Below, in pieces: positions 47,095 to 56,440 of a stretch of 64,000 nt of DNA; positions within the stretch are counted from its first letter, which is position 1, and each line of letters begins with the position of its first letter. The notes below the pieces were generated by a model. It searched no databases. It saw only the letters and a program-made list of their open reading frames with translations, and was not told the DNA's origin. This stretch comes from an uncultured Duncaniella sp. (GTDB lineage: Bacteria > Bacteroidota > Bacteroidia > Bacteroidales > Muribaculaceae): contig CAJUIX010000001.1 in the NCBI GenBank assembly GCA_910586665.1, forward strand, positions 124,001 through 188,000, in the 5' to 3' direction. Position numbers and translations under genes: made by a program.

Positions 47095-47554
47095 TTTTCA
47101 GTGTGGTAGCTAAACTTTCAATTAAGCAGTTAGTTTGGCGGACGATGTACCTAAGTAGTTTTTATGAGAAGGAGGTTTGCCATTTTTTCCGCTATTCAAC
47201 AGTCGTCAACTTCGTGCTCTTTGTTTGCAAATTTCCAAAAAACATTTATCAAAATCAAACACTTTTTTATTTGGATATTTTAAACAACTTACAGCCTTCT
47301 GAATTTCAATAAATTATGAAAAGTGTAATTATTCGCTTAAAGTATTACTTCATATTAACACTTTCAACAAACTATGTAATAAGCGATTATATACATTAAA
47401 GTTTTTATTCACACTTTTTTATAAAGCACGCACCACGATTTTGAAACGCACTGAAAATCGGCTTCATGAGGATTGGTGAAGCGGCGTGGCATCGTGGGCA
47501 CTTATTTATAATGATTCTAAATAAGGATACACTGGCGTAATCGCCTTATCATTT
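47095..47554. other. AT-rich region upstream of dnaA
   Basis: About 460 bases without a gene. TTATTCACA at 47405-47413 matches the DnaA box TTATNCACA. The surroundings are A/T-rich, but I see no cluster of boxes, so origin function is not supported. The left half contains the dnaA leader. No other feature was recognised. Confidence 0.5.
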
Positions 47555-48358
47555 TCATTTCAATAGCACAAATGTGAAATTCCGACCAGATTTTATTCCT
47601 TCGGCGCGGGCCGAAAAATAGCGGTCAGGGTGGCAGCGGGTGCACAGTTCCGGCGAGAATCCGGCTATGTTTTTCTCAAGGAGACCGACGCGGAGGAGCG
47701 AGCGGAGGGCATAGGCGCCGAGGTCGACATGCGGACGCGGCCATGAGTCGCGACGGACCACGCACTCCCCCGGGAAGAGCGCGGCCACCTCCTCGCCCAC
47801 CTCGAAGCAGTCGCGGCAGATTGCAGGGCCGATCCATGCGCGGATATTCTCAGCCGAGGCACCCGCGGCAAGCATGGCGGCTATCCCCTTCTCCACTATT
47901 CCGGCCAAGGCGCCGCGCCAGCCGGCATGGAAGGCTCCGGCGACACCCGCCACGGGGTCGACAGCCACAACGGGCAGGCAGTCGGCGGTTGACACACCAA
48001 TGACACGACCTCGCGCGGTGGTCACAAGCCCGTCGACCCCCTCGAGCTGCTCCGCCGACGGAAGGGTCTCACCCAGCGTGAGCACCCCGGTCGAATGGAT
48101 TTGGCGCGGGACGACGATGTCCTCCTCCCCTACTCCGAGCGTGTCGGCGAGGAGGTGCCGACAGGAGGCGATATGGGCCGGAGAGTCGCCGGTGTAATGG
48201 CAGAGGTTGAATTCGGAATACGGGGACGCAGCCGGCTGTGCGGAGTCGGTGCCTCGCGAGGTGAACATCACCGCATAGCCGGGCTCGTCGGCAAGGTTGT
48301 TGAGCCACGCCGGACGCCAGTCGTAGCGGGAAGCTTCGGTATGTTGAGTTTTTTCCAT
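47555..48358 (-). CDS. YfiH/PgeF-type purine nucleoside phosphorylase or peptidoglycan editing protein
   Basis: The 267-residue protein belongs to the multicopper-polyphenol-oxidase-like (YfiH, LACC1) family. Its motifs are VVPRQIHSTGVL with the first His, GLVTTARGRVIGVSTADCLPVVAVD with the Cys, and GAFHAGWRGALAGIVEKGI with the second His; together they bind zinc. CRDCFEVGEEVAALF and CTRCHPDRYFSARAEG follow. E. coli PgeF corrects peptidoglycan stem errors, and other members are purine phosphorylases. The exact activity here is open. Confidence 0.93.
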   Translation of the reverse strand: MEKTQHTEASRYDWRPAWLNNLADEPGYAVMFTSRGTDSAQPAASPYSEFNLCHYTGDSPAHIASCRHLLADTLGVGEEDIVVPRQIHSTGVLTLGETLPSAEQLEGVDGLVTTARGRVIGVSTADCLPVVAVDPVAGVAGAFHAGWRGALAGIVEKGIAAMLAAGASAENIRAWIGPAICRDCFEVGEEVAALFPGECVVRRDSWPRPHVDLGAYALRSLLRVGLLEKNIAGFSPELCTRCHPDRYFSARAEGIKSGRNFTFVLLK

Positions 48359-48468
48359 CTTTATTTTGCCATCTGTGGCTTTTATCTTACTTTTGCGCCG
48401 ATTTTAAGAGAGACAGGACTGTTGCAAAACATGCTGTTCCCGACGGAGAGTATTGCAAAATTTGCAAT

Positions 48469-48554
48469 CTGTAGGGATGCTGCGTGCAGCGTCAGTCGGA
48501 ATCAGGCTTATGTATTCCATTTGTAATCGGACGTTGCACGCAGCGTCCCTACAG
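48469..48554. repeat. REP-like imperfect palindrome
   Basis: The 25-base arms at 48469-48493 (CTGTAGGGATGCTGCGTGCA and five more) and 48530-48554 are complementary except at two places, with a 36-base centre. Similar flanking AAAATTTGCA tracts extend the symmetry. It lies between divergent genes and looks like a dispersed intergenic palindrome. Confidence 0.65.
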
Positions 48555-48647
48555 ACAAAATTTGCAGCACTCTGACCATATTATTAGATAAAGAGCGGCG
48601 AAAATTCGTGCAAAATTAGCTCTTTTCATGGAAAAACAGTAGCAAAG

Positions 48648-49589
48648 ATGAAAGATTTCAAACCCAAAGGGCACCTTGCAATGCTCGGCGCCAACATCAC
48701 CTGGGGCATGATGGCACCTATAGCCAAAATCACGATGGCAAGCGGCGTGATAAGCCCGCTCCTGATGACCAACTTCCGCATTGTCGGCGCAATGATATTG
48801 TTCTGGATAGCGTCAATGTTCACGCCGAAGGAATATGTCCCCCTCGGCGACCGGCTCAGGCTCGCCGGTGCGGGTATGCTCGGCATCGTCTGCAACCAGG
48901 GCAGCTACATCTTCGGCATCGGCTTCACCTCGCCCGGAGAGGCATCAATCATCACCACGACCATGCCGCTGTGGGTGATGCTCCTTGCGGCGATGATACT
49001 CAAGGAGCCTATCACATGGAAAAAGGCCGGCGGCATAGCCCTCGGAGCCTCGGGAGCGCTGCTGCTCGTGCTCGGCAGCTCGGCCTCGGCCATGAAGGGC
49101 GACAATCCGATGCTGGGCGACATGCTCGTGCTCACCGCGCAGCTGAGCTATGCGCTCTACCTTACATTCTATAAGAATTTCATAAAGAAATATTCGGTGT
49201 TCACGCTGATGAAGTGGATGTTTACCTACGCGGCGATAGTGGCTATCATAGTCTCGGGCCGCGAATGGTTCTCGACCGACTGGGGCCTGATGTCGGCCAA
49301 GGAGATAACGGGCGTGGCCTATGTCGTGATTGTCGCCACCTTCCTTGCCTATATCCTCACAATGATTGGTCAGAAGAATCTGCGCCCGACGCTTGTCGGC
49401 ATGTACAACTATGTACAGCCAATCATTGCGTCCATCATCGGTGTCTCCCTCGGACTCGACCGCTTCACCCCGGCCAAGGTCTTCGCCGTCGCACTCATCT
49501 TCTCCGGCGTCTACCTCGTGACCATCAGCAAAGCCGCCAAACATCCGGCCGTGGCAGCTGAAAGGAAAGATTTGGAGAGCGCCAAGTAA
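48648..49589 (+). CDS. EamA/DMT family transporter
   Basis: The 313-residue membrane protein has ten predicted helices in two EamA repeats. The first begins GHLAMLGANITWGMMAPIAKITM, with GSYIFGIGFTSPGEASIITTTMPLWVMLLAAMIL, and the second GDMLVLTAQLSYALYLTFYKNFI. RPTLVGMYNYVQPIIASIIGV is the typical last part. Such proteins export amino acids or other metabolites; the substrate is not deducible. It stands alone before an acyltransferase gene on the same strand. Confidence 0.93.
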   Translation: MKDFKPKGHLAMLGANITWGMMAPIAKITMASGVISPLLMTNFRIVGAMILFWIASMFTPKEYVPLGDRLRLAGAGMLGIVCNQGSYIFGIGFTSPGEASIITTTMPLWVMLLAAMILKEPITWKKAGGIALGASGALLLVLGSSASAMKGDNPMLGDMLVLTAQLSYALYLTFYKNFIKKYSVFTLMKWMFTYAAIVAIIVSGREWFSTDWGLMSAKEITGVAYVVIVATFLAYILTMIGQKNLRPTLVGMYNYVQPIIASIIGVSLGLDRFTPAKVFAVALIFSGVYLVTISKAAKHPAVAAERKDLESAK

Positions 49590-49615
49590 TTTAAAGAACA
49601 CCCGAACCTATTTAA

Positions 49616-50710
49616 ATGCTCCCAAAGTCTGATTTGAAAAATACCCCTGACCAAAATGGCAAGAAATTCTTAGTCTTCATTGCCTACCTGCAAGTCATCG
49701 GCATTGTGCTTGTGGTTTTCGGGCACTCATTTCACGAATACCCGGACGGCAACTATGGCAGAAGCCTTTTGCTATACAGGATGCTGTATAGTTTCAGGAT
49801 GCCTCTGTTTCTATTTGTGTCAGGATTTCTAATGGTCTATACCACCAAATTATATTCCACCCGCAGCAGAATATCTGATTTTATAAAGACTAAAATCAAA
49901 CGGCTTCTGCTTCCATTCATTGTCTTGACACTGGTAACGTTTATCCCCCGCTCACTAATGTCAGGAATGGCAGATGACGGGTTACAACTTTCATTGACAT
50001 CATTCTGGAAGTCATTCGTTTACAACGGACAGCTTGTAATTCCTTATTTCTGGTTTCTACAGGCCAGTTTCATCCTGCTGGTATCCACCTACATAATAAT
50101 CACCTTGGGTGAAAGAGCCGGGCTAAACGACATGGTGATTTATCCTGCTATCCTTTTGCTGTTTTTCGCGCTCCCATACCTGCCAGTAAACTATAGCGAT
50201 GCGTTTTCTTTAAGCCAGGTAGCCCGACTCGGAATCTACTTTGCGGCAGGAGTCGTGTATTGCAGATTTTTAGATACGTTTGACAGATTTATACCGTGGG
50301 AATCGCCCATATTCCTTATATGCGCGACAACTCTATGGGGATGGCTGTTTTTCCTGACGGAGAATACCGGTGCAATCATCATATGCTCGATAGCAGGCAT
50401 CGCAATGTGCATCTCGCTTGCAAAGATACTGGAACATCACAACATAACAATCCTAAATCATCTGATAGGGGCCAACTATATGATCTTCCTCCTATCGTGG
50501 TACTGCAACATAGCGACCCAGCAAATACTTCATCATTTCATCGAACTGCCTTGGTGGTGCTTCACAGCCATGTCGTTACTGAGCGGCATCTATATACCCC
50601 TGATATGCTACAGATACCTTGATTCGCATCCCGACAGCAGATGGATAAAAATCACAGCCTTCTTACTGGGGCAGTCAATAAATAAGAAAAACAGAAAGTA
50701 CGGAGGTTAG
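49616..50710 (+). CDS. Acyltransferase 3 family membrane protein
   Basis: The 364-residue protein has about ten membrane helices. The acyltransferase 3 start FIAYLQVIGIVLVVFGHSFHEYP carries the catalytic-type His, and RMPLFLFVSGFLMVYT matches the family's Arg-Met-Pro-Leu-F motif. These enzymes move acyl groups onto sugars or lipids of the envelope. The gene is more AT-rich than its neighbours, hinting at transfer. It begins 26 bp after the transporter gene. Confidence 0.9.
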   Translation: MLPKSDLKNTPDQNGKKFLVFIAYLQVIGIVLVVFGHSFHEYPDGNYGRSLLLYRMLYSFRMPLFLFVSGFLMVYTTKLYSTRSRISDFIKTKIKRLLLPFIVLTLVTFIPRSLMSGMADDGLQLSLTSFWKSFVYNGQLVIPYFWFLQASFILLVSTYIIITLGERAGLNDMVIYPAILLLFFALPYLPVNYSDAFSLSQVARLGIYFAAGVVYCRFLDTFDRFIPWESPIFLICATTLWGWLFFLTENTGAIIICSIAGIAMCISLAKILEHHNITILNHLIGANYMIFLLSWYCNIATQQILHHFIELPWWCFTAMSLLSGIYIPLICYRYLDSHPDSRWIKITAFLLGQSINKKNRKYGG

Positions 50711-50731
50711 AACCAACCTGATAAAAGAAAA

Positions 50732-50753
50732 AGAGCGTGTTTGAACACGCTCT
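50732..50753. terminator. Terminator between convergent genes
   Basis: GAGCGTGTT (50733-50741) pairs with AACACGCTC (50744-50752); A-runs upstream and T-runs downstream allow termination in both directions. Confidence 0.85.
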
Positions 50754-51199
50754 CATTTTCTAAATGCAATCGGGAGGATGCAGTAGACGGGGACGGGGGT
50801 CTCGTCGATAAGTCCGACGGTCCAGGGGGGCATCTTAGAGAGGATGCGGACGGCCTCGCGGTTGAGGGACTCCTCGACACCTTTGATTACAGAGATATGC
50901 GACAGGGTGCCGTCCTCGCCGACTACGAAGCTGCAAAGGACTCGCCCCTCGATGCCGGCATGGTAGGCCTGGCGCGGATAACGTCGCTCGTTGTTGATGA
51001 ACCGATACATGGCCATGTCGCCCCCCGGGAACTGGGGCTGGACATCGACGCTCTCGTATTCATACACATCTATGGATATCTGCATGGAAGCCGTCGGCGA
51101 CTCGCTGACAGCCTGCTGTGGGAGCCGCTGCGCTGACAGTTTCGCGGCGGTCGCGGCGAAGAGAAGAAGGAGAATGAATTTGTGTAGAGTTTTTGGCAT
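50753..51199 (-). CDS. Periplasmic TonB C-terminal domain protein
   Basis: The 148-residue protein has a signal peptide (KFILLLLFAATAAKLSAQ) and a TonB_C domain. It contains FPGGDMAMYRFINNERRYPRQAYHAGIEGRVLCSFVVGEDGTL, then ISVIKGVEESLNREAVRILSKMPPW and a final strand. There is no membrane anchor or proline-rich spacer, so it is not a working TonB. Such free domains are common in Bacteroidales and their role is not known. Confidence 0.88.
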   Translation of the reverse strand: MPKTLHKFILLLLFAATAAKLSAQRLPQQAVSESPTASMQISIDVYEYESVDVQPQFPGGDMAMYRFINNERRYPRQAYHAGIEGRVLCSFVVGEDGTLSHISVIKGVEESLNREAVRILSKMPPWTVGLIDETPVPVYCILPIAFRK

Positions 51200-51257
51200 A
51201 TAGATAAGCTAATGTGTGGTAGCAAAGTTATATATTGGAAGGCTCCGCCGCAAGTAT

Positions 51258-51288
51258 TTTGAGATTGATTACAATAGTTTTAGCTTTG
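51258..51288 (+). promoter_or_regulatory. Promoter of porQ
   Basis: TTTG (51258-51261), 19 bases, TAGCTTTG (51281-51288) is a full consensus match, about 80 bases before the porQ start. Confidence 0.75.
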
Positions 51289-51370
51289 TTGACATTTTTG
51301 GCCCCGAAATGGGGCTTTCGTGGTTCCCTTATATAATAATGAGGCAAGGAGGCCGTTTAATAGAAAGTAT

Positions 51371-52417
51371 ATGTTTCACCCGATGACATCGAAAAAATCA
51401 CCCTTCACAAGATACCGCAGCCTGCTTCTCACACTAGTCATAGCCGTCGCCACGACAGCCTACGGCCAGGACTCGCCGGCTGCCTACAACTTTCTCAACC
51501 TCCCCTCCTCCACCCTCGCCTACGGCCTCGGAGGCATCAACATCACCGCTATCGAGGACGACCTCAACAGCATCGACCAAAATCCCGGACTCCTGGGGCC
51601 GGAGGTGGAGATGCAGCTGGGCTTCAACTACATGCGCTATGTCGGCGACAGCAACTTCGCGGGAGTGAAGTTCGGACGGCGCGCGGGGGAGCACGGCGCA
51701 TGGGCCGCCGGAGTGCAGTATTTCGGCTACGGCACCATAAAGGGGGCCGACATCAACGGGGTGCTGACCGGGGAGTTCTCGCCAAAGGACATGGTGTTCA
51801 ACGCCATGTATGCCCACGACATCAATGACCGCTGGCGCGGCGGCGCGAACATAAAGTTTATCTATTCGAGCTACGACGCCTACAGCGCTATGGCTCTCGC
51901 GACCGACCTCGGCGTCAATTACTACGACCCTGAGAGCAACCTCTCCTTCTCAGCCGTCGTTGCCAACCTCGGCGGCCAGGTGAAGCGATTCAACGAGCGT
52001 TACGACCGCCTGCCTGTCGACATCCGCCTCGGCCTGTCGAAGTCATTCGGCTCGCTGCCGATCACATGGTCGGTCACCGCGTGGAATCTCACCAAGTGGC
52101 ACCTCCCCTTCTACGACAACGGCGACGGCGCCGAGGATGCCAAGCCCGAAATCAAGGACAGCTTCGGTTCCAACCTAATGCGCCACCTCATCTTTGCCGC
52201 CGACTTCATACCCAACGAGAAATTCCACGTCGGCATCGGCTACAACTACAAGACACGCACCGACATGTCGACCTACAAGCGCAACTTCCTCTCCGGCTTC
52301 TCGGCCTGCGCGGGCATCAACGTGCGCAACTTCGGCATCGGGGTGGCCTTCTCGCAGCCCCACTCCGGCGCGACAACAATAATGCTCAACATTTCAACTA
52401 AACTATATGAGTTCTGA
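51371..52417 (+). CDS. porQ: Type IX secretion system outer-membrane protein PorQ
   Basis: The roughly 348-residue protein has a signal peptide (YRSLLLTLVIAVATTAYGQ) and an FadL-like barrel. The start of the mature part (AAYNFLNLPSSTLAYGLGGINITAIEDDLNSIDQNPGLLGP) is the PorQ signature. Barrel strands follow (VQYFGYGTIKGADINGVLTGEFSPKDM). PorQ with PorU, PorV and PorZ forms the attachment complex that anchors T9SS cargo on the surface. Start at ATG 51371 or 51383; the longer frame from 51320 is unlikely. Its last 11 bases overlap cmk. Confidence 0.92.
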   Translation: MFHPMTSKKSPFTRYRSLLLTLVIAVATTAYGQDSPAAYNFLNLPSSTLAYGLGGINITAIEDDLNSIDQNPGLLGPEVEMQLGFNYMRYVGDSNFAGVKFGRRAGEHGAWAAGVQYFGYGTIKGADINGVLTGEFSPKDMVFNAMYAHDINDRWRGGANIKFIYSSYDAYSAMALATDLGVNYYDPESNLSFSAVVANLGGQVKRFNERYDRLPVDIRLGLSKSFGSLPITWSVTAWNLTKWHLPFYDNGDGAEDAKPEIKDSFGSNLMRHLIFAADFIPNEKFHVGIGYNYKTRTDMSTYKRNFLSGFSACAGINVRNFGIGVAFSQPHSGATTIMLNISTKLYEF

Positions 52418-53105
52418 AAAAATCATCATAGCCATTGACGGCTTCTCGTCGTCGGGCAAAAGCACTATGGCGCGCCGCCTGGCCAATACCATAGGCTACC
52501 GCTATATCGACTCAGGCGCAATGTATCGCGCAGTCACACTCTATGCCATGCGCCACGGTATGATCGGTGCCGGCGGCAGTGTGGACAGCGCCGCGCTAAT
52601 CGCCGCACTCCCCGACATACACATCGACTTCAAGGTCGAGGGTGACGGACAGGTGACGATGCTCAACGGCGAGCCGGTCGAGAAGGAAATCAGGAGCCTC
52701 GAGGTGTCGAGCCATGTATCGCCCGTGGCCGCCATCCCGGAAGTGCGCCACGCATTAGTCAAGATGCAGCGCGAGATGGGAGAGTCGAAGGGAATCGTCA
52801 TGGACGGACGCGACATCGGCACCGTGGTCTTCCCCGCGGCGGAGATGAAGGTGTTCTGCAACGCCGCCCCCGAGCGCCGCGCGCAGCGCCGCTTCAAGGA
52901 GCTGAGCGAGAAGGGTGCAGAGGTCAGCTATGAGGAAATCCTCGCCAACGTCAACGAGCGCGACCTCATCGACATGACGCGCAAGGAAAGCCCCCTGCGC
53001 CAGGCCGACGACGCAGTGCTGCTCGACAACTCCGAGATGAGCCTCGATGAGCAGAACGACTGGCTGATGAATCTCTACGACTCAATCACCGGCGCCAAAG
53101 CCTGA
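52407..53105 (+). CDS. cmk: Cytidylate kinase
   Basis: The enzyme phosphorylates CMP and dCMP. The 232-residue protein has the P-loop IAIDGFSSSGKSTMARRLA at about 7-25, YRYIDSGAMYRAVTLYA for CMP binding, VMDGRDIGTVVFPAAEMKVFCNA, and ERAQRRF-type lid residues. Length is normal. It overlaps porQ by 11 bases and is 27 bp before ispH. This order is commonly seen in Bacteroidales. Confidence 0.97.
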   Translation: MSSEKIIIAIDGFSSSGKSTMARRLANTIGYRYIDSGAMYRAVTLYAMRHGMIGAGGSVDSAALIAALPDIHIDFKVEGDGQVTMLNGEPVEKEIRSLEVSSHVSPVAAIPEVRHALVKMQREMGESKGIVMDGRDIGTVVFPAAEMKVFCNAAPERRAQRRFKELSEKGAEVSYEEILANVNERDLIDMTRKESPLRQADDAVLLDNSEMSLDEQNDWLMNLYDSITGAKA

Positions 53106-53132
53106 GCGCGCCCGACACAAAGCACCGAAAAA

Positions 53133-54017
53133 GTGGAAAAGACTACCCCCGTAATAGAAATTGACGCCCGCTCCGGCTTCTGTCACGGAGTGGTGACGGC
53201 CATACGCAAGGCCGAGGAGGAGCTGGAGCGCAGCAGCGAGCCGCTCTATTGCCTCGGCGACATAGTCCATAACAGCGACGAGGTCGAGCGCCTCGAGCGC
53301 AAGGGACTCTCGACAATCACCCACGACGACCTGCGGCGACTCTCGTCGACGCGGGTGCTGCTGCGCGCCCACGGCGAGCCCCCGTCGACCTACGCCCTCG
53401 CCCGCGAGCGGGACATAGAGCTGGTCGACGCCACCTGCCCCGTGGTGCTCCGCCTCCAGCAGCGCATCAAGGAGACATATGACAACTCCTCGCCCCGCCC
53501 CCAGATAGTAATCTACGGCAAGGCGGGCCATGCCGAGGTCAACGGGCTCGTCGGGCAGACCGAGGGGGAGGCAATAGTCGTGGAGAACGTCGACCAGCTA
53601 TCGAAAATCGACTTCGACCGCGACATAGCCCTCTACTCGCAGACCACTATGCCCCTCGGAGGCTTCGCCGAGATGGTCGATGAAATCAAAAAGAGGATTT
53701 CAGATAATGTCAGCTTCAGTTACTACGACACAATCTGCCGTCAGGTGGCCAACCGCGTGGACCACCTGCGCGACTTCGCGCGGCGCCACGACGTGATTCT
53801 CTTCGTCGCCGGAGCCAAGAGCAGCAATGGCAAGGTGCTCTACAACGAGTGCCGCAGCGTCAACAGCCGCTCCCACCTCGTCTCAAACCCGGCCGACTTC
53901 CGCGTCGAGTGGCTCGACGGCGCCACAAGCATTGGCATCTGCGGCGCCACCTCGACCCCGCGCTGGCTCATGGAGCAGGTGCGCGACACGGCTACCGCCG
54001 CCCTCGGGAAAGCATAA
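53133..54017 (+). CDS. ispH: 4-hydroxy-3-methylbut-2-enyl diphosphate reductase
   Basis: IspH makes IPP and DMAPP in the last step of the MEP pathway with a [4Fe-4S] cluster. The 294-residue protein carries the three cluster cysteines: SGFCHGVV, VDATCPVVLRL and the C-terminal DTICRQVANRV region. The active-site His is in RAHGEPP and the Glu/Thr motif is near MPLGGFAEMVDEI. It starts with GTG at 53133, since this begins VEKTTPVIEIDARSGFCHG; no ATG is well placed. Confidence 0.96.
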   Translation: MEKTTPVIEIDARSGFCHGVVTAIRKAEEELERSSEPLYCLGDIVHNSDEVERLERKGLSTITHDDLRRLSSTRVLLRAHGEPPSTYALARERDIELVDATCPVVLRLQQRIKETYDNSSPRPQIVIYGKAGHAEVNGLVGQTEGEAIVVENVDQLSKIDFDRDIALYSQTTMPLGGFAEMVDEIKKRISDNVSFSYYDTICRQVANRVDHLRDFARRHDVILFVAGAKSSNGKVLYNECRSVNSRSHLVSNPADFRVEWLDGATSIGICGATSTPRWLMEQVRDTATAALGKA

Positions 54018-54054
54018 TACATATATTATAGAAGTATTATTATAGAAGCAGAGC

Positions 54055-54555
54055 ATGGATAATTTTGTAGCCATCGATGTGGAGACAGCCAATGCCGAGC
54101 CGTCGTCCATCTGCGCTATCGGCGCTGTCAAGGTGGTCGACGGGTGTATCACCGACCGTTTCTACGAGCTTGTGAAGCCGGAGCCGGAGTATTACTTCCG
54201 CCACTTCACGCTCAACATCCACGGAATCGGACGGGAGGACACCGAGAACGCACGAGTGTTCAGCGAAGTGTGGCGCGACCTGTCGGAGATGATAGGGCGC
54301 CTCCCGCTCGTGGCCCACAACAAGGCCTTCGACGAGCGCTGCATCCGCGCCGCCCACCGCGTCTACGGCATGGACTACCCCGACTACCCCTTCTTCTGCA
54401 CCCTGTCGGCATCCAAGCGCCGCTTCCCGCGCACGCTGCTCAGCTCCTACTCGCTCCCATACGTCTGCGAGTTTCTCGGTATACCATTTTATAATCATCA
54501 CGACGCGCTCGCCGATGCCGAGGGATGCGCGAAAATAGCTATGACAATTTTATGA
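54055..54555 (+). CDS. DnaQ-like 3'-5' exonuclease
   Basis: The 166-residue protein has the DEDDh exonuclease pattern: FVAIDVETANAEPSSICAIGAVKV (Exo I Asp and Glu), LVAHNKAFDERCIRAAHRVYG (Exo II Asp) and HHDALADAEGCAKIAM (Exo III His and Asp). It lacks a polymerase-binding tail and could serve in repair or RNA decay. The gene overlaps the next by four bases. Confidence 0.93.
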   Translation: MDNFVAIDVETANAEPSSICAIGAVKVVDGCITDRFYELVKPEPEYYFRHFTLNIHGIGREDTENARVFSEVWRDLSEMIGRLPLVAHNKAFDERCIRAAHRVYGMDYPDYPFFCTLSASKRRFPRTLLSSYSLPYVCEFLGIPFYNHHDALADAEGCAKIAMTIL

Positions 54556-54899
54556 GACTGAAAAGCCGGATTCTCCCCCTCCTCACCGCGGCGGCGCTGA
54601 GCGCCCCGCTCCTTGGCGCTGTCAGCTCCTGCGGCGACGACGGTCAAAACCCGCAGCAGCAGAAGGTATCCAAAAGAGTAAGAGACAAGAAGGCCTACGC
54701 CCTCGGCGGAGAGCACGCCAGGAAGCTGCTGGAGTATGCCGATGACGAGGGACGAGTGCAGGACGGGCTGCTCGACACCCGCGCACGCATCAGCAATATC
54801 AATGCCAAGCTCGGCGCACAGTCGGCAGCCGACTACGAGCGCGGATTCACCGACTATGTCCGCAAAAACAATGACTCGCTCGCAAGAATAATTTTCTAA
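54552..54899 (+). CDS. Small lipoprotein
   Basis: From ATG 54552 (overlapping the exonuclease stop) the protein has 115 residues. A signal sequence ends at the lipobox GAVSSC. The mature part has a Gln-rich stretch and helices (YALGGEHARKLLEYADDE; RISNINAKLGAQSAADYERGF). No family was recognised. Upstream codons to 54525 lie inside the exonuclease gene and are rejected. Confidence 0.7.
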   Translation: MRLKSRILPLLTAAALSAPLLGAVSSCGDDGQNPQQQKVSKRVRDKKAYALGGEHARKLLEYADDEGRVQDGLLDTRARISNINAKLGAQSAADYERGFTDYVRKNNDSLARIIF

Positions 54900-54964
54900 A
54901 ATTTATTTAACATTAGTTAACCTGCGGCGAGCGGGCATTTTTACTCTATTTAATATAAGGCGGC

Positions 54965-54995
54965 TTGCATCTCTCCCAATAGTTGTATAATTTTG
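54965..54995 (+). promoter_or_regulatory. Promoter of thrC
   Basis: TTG (54965-54967), 20 bases, TAATTTTG (54988-54995) matches the Bacteroidales consensus well, with a leader of about 20 bases before ATG 55024. Confidence 0.65.
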
Positions 54996-55023
54996 CTCAA
55001 CGCTTTTTTTCACACACACTCAG

Positions 55024-56340
55024 ATGCAATTCTACAGCACAAACGGACAATGCAGACATGCTTCACTCGAAGAAGCTGTGATGACCGGCCTTGCGCCTGA
55101 CGGCGGACTCTATATGCCCGAGAGAATCCCGGTCATACCGCGTGCATTTTTCAAGAACATAGGCGAGATGTCGGTGAGCGACATTGCCTATATCGTCGCG
55201 ACCACCGCGCTTGGAGATGACATAGAAGCATCGGAACTGAAGCAGATTGTCCTCGATACATTCTCATTCGACATACCACTGCGAAGGGTCGGCGCAGACA
55301 ATATCTACGCGCTCGAACTCTTCCACGGCCCGACACTGGCCTTCAAGGATGTCGGCGCACGCTTCCTCGCGCGCATCATAAGCCACTTCTCGCGTCCGCA
55401 CCACGAGGAGGTCAATGTCCTCGTGGCCACGTCGGGAGACTCGGGAGGCGCCGTGGCTACGGGCTTCCACAAAGTCCCCGGCGTGCGGGTGTTCGTCCTC
55501 TATCCCGAGCGCGGGCTCTCGGCCATGCAGCGCCACCAGTTCACATCGCTCGGCGACAACGTCTACCCTATCGAAATCATGGGTAACTTCGACGACTGCC
55601 AGCGTGTGGTCAAGGAAGCATTCGTCGACAAGGAGCTTCGCGAGATGATGCACATCACCTCCGCTAACTCAATCAACGTCTGCCGCCTCATCCCGCAGAT
55701 GTTCTACTACTTCTACGGCTACAGCCAGCTGCTCCACCTGGGCAACAGTGTCGATGACGGAGCGGTCATATCCGTCCCATGCGGCAACCTTGGCAACCTC
55801 ACCGCAGGCGTGCTTGCCAAGAAGATGGGACTGCCGGTCAAGCGCTTCGTGGCAGCCAACAACGCCAACTCGACATTCGCCGACTATCTCGCAAGCGGAG
55901 TGTTCACCCCGCGGCCGCCTCGCAGGACTATGGCATGTGCGATGGATGTCGGCAATCCCTCGAACTTCGCACGCATCCATGACCTCTACGAGGGTTCACA
56001 TGAGGCTATCAGCCATGACATGCACGGCTACTCCCTCTCCGACGAGGCAATAGCCTCGGAGATGAGAAGGGTCTACGAGAGCGAGGGCTACATAATGGAC
56101 CCCCACGGAGCGTCGGCCTACTGTGCGCTCAGGCGCGACCTCGCCCCTGAGGAAACAGGCATATTCATGGCTACCGCCCACCCGGTAAAGTTCGCAAAGA
56201 CGGTCGAGGAAGTCACAGGCACCTGTCTGAAAGCCGACGTAGAGAGCGTATATCCTAAAAATATAAGCGAGCACCACGAGACCCCGCGGATTACCCCGTC
56301 GCTCCCCGCGTTGAAAAAATTTTTGCTTTCAGCAACCTAA
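55024..56340 (+). CDS. thrC: Threonine synthase
   Basis: The PLP enzyme makes threonine from O-phosphohomoserine. The 438 residues start YSTNGQCRHASLEEAVMTGLAPDGGLYMPERIP, as in this family. The PLP lysine is in GPTLAFKDVGARFLARI. The phosphate-binding loop is VATSGDSGGAVATGFH, and GLSAMQRHQFTSLGDNVYPIEIMGNFDDCQ follows. VPCGNLGNLTAGVLAKKMGLP is also typical. It is preceded by a clear promoter and has no thrA or thrB next to it in the window. Confidence 0.96.
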   Translation: MQFYSTNGQCRHASLEEAVMTGLAPDGGLYMPERIPVIPRAFFKNIGEMSVSDIAYIVATTALGDDIEASELKQIVLDTFSFDIPLRRVGADNIYALELFHGPTLAFKDVGARFLARIISHFSRPHHEEVNVLVATSGDSGGAVATGFHKVPGVRVFVLYPERGLSAMQRHQFTSLGDNVYPIEIMGNFDDCQRVVKEAFVDKELREMMHITSANSINVCRLIPQMFYYFYGYSQLLHLGNSVDDGAVISVPCGNLGNLTAGVLAKKMGLPVKRFVAANNANSTFADYLASGVFTPRPPRRTMACAMDVGNPSNFARIHDLYEGSHEAISHDMHGYSLSDEAIASEMRRVYESEGYIMDPHGASAYCALRRDLAPEETGIFMATAHPVKFAKTVEEVTGTCLKADVESVYPKNISEHHETPRITPSLPALKKFLLSAT

Positions 56341-56440
56341 ATTGATACTTTTTTGTTAAATTTGCGATATGACTTGCACGGCAGGCGGCCGCAGAGACGG
56401 CCACAGCCGGCAATACTAACCCTTAAAACACTATCCACCA

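Noticed and set aside
47095..47554. Replication origin beside dnaA
   Set aside because: Only one good DnaA box was found and no cluster or clear unwinding element. Skew analysis of the whole chromosome would be needed.
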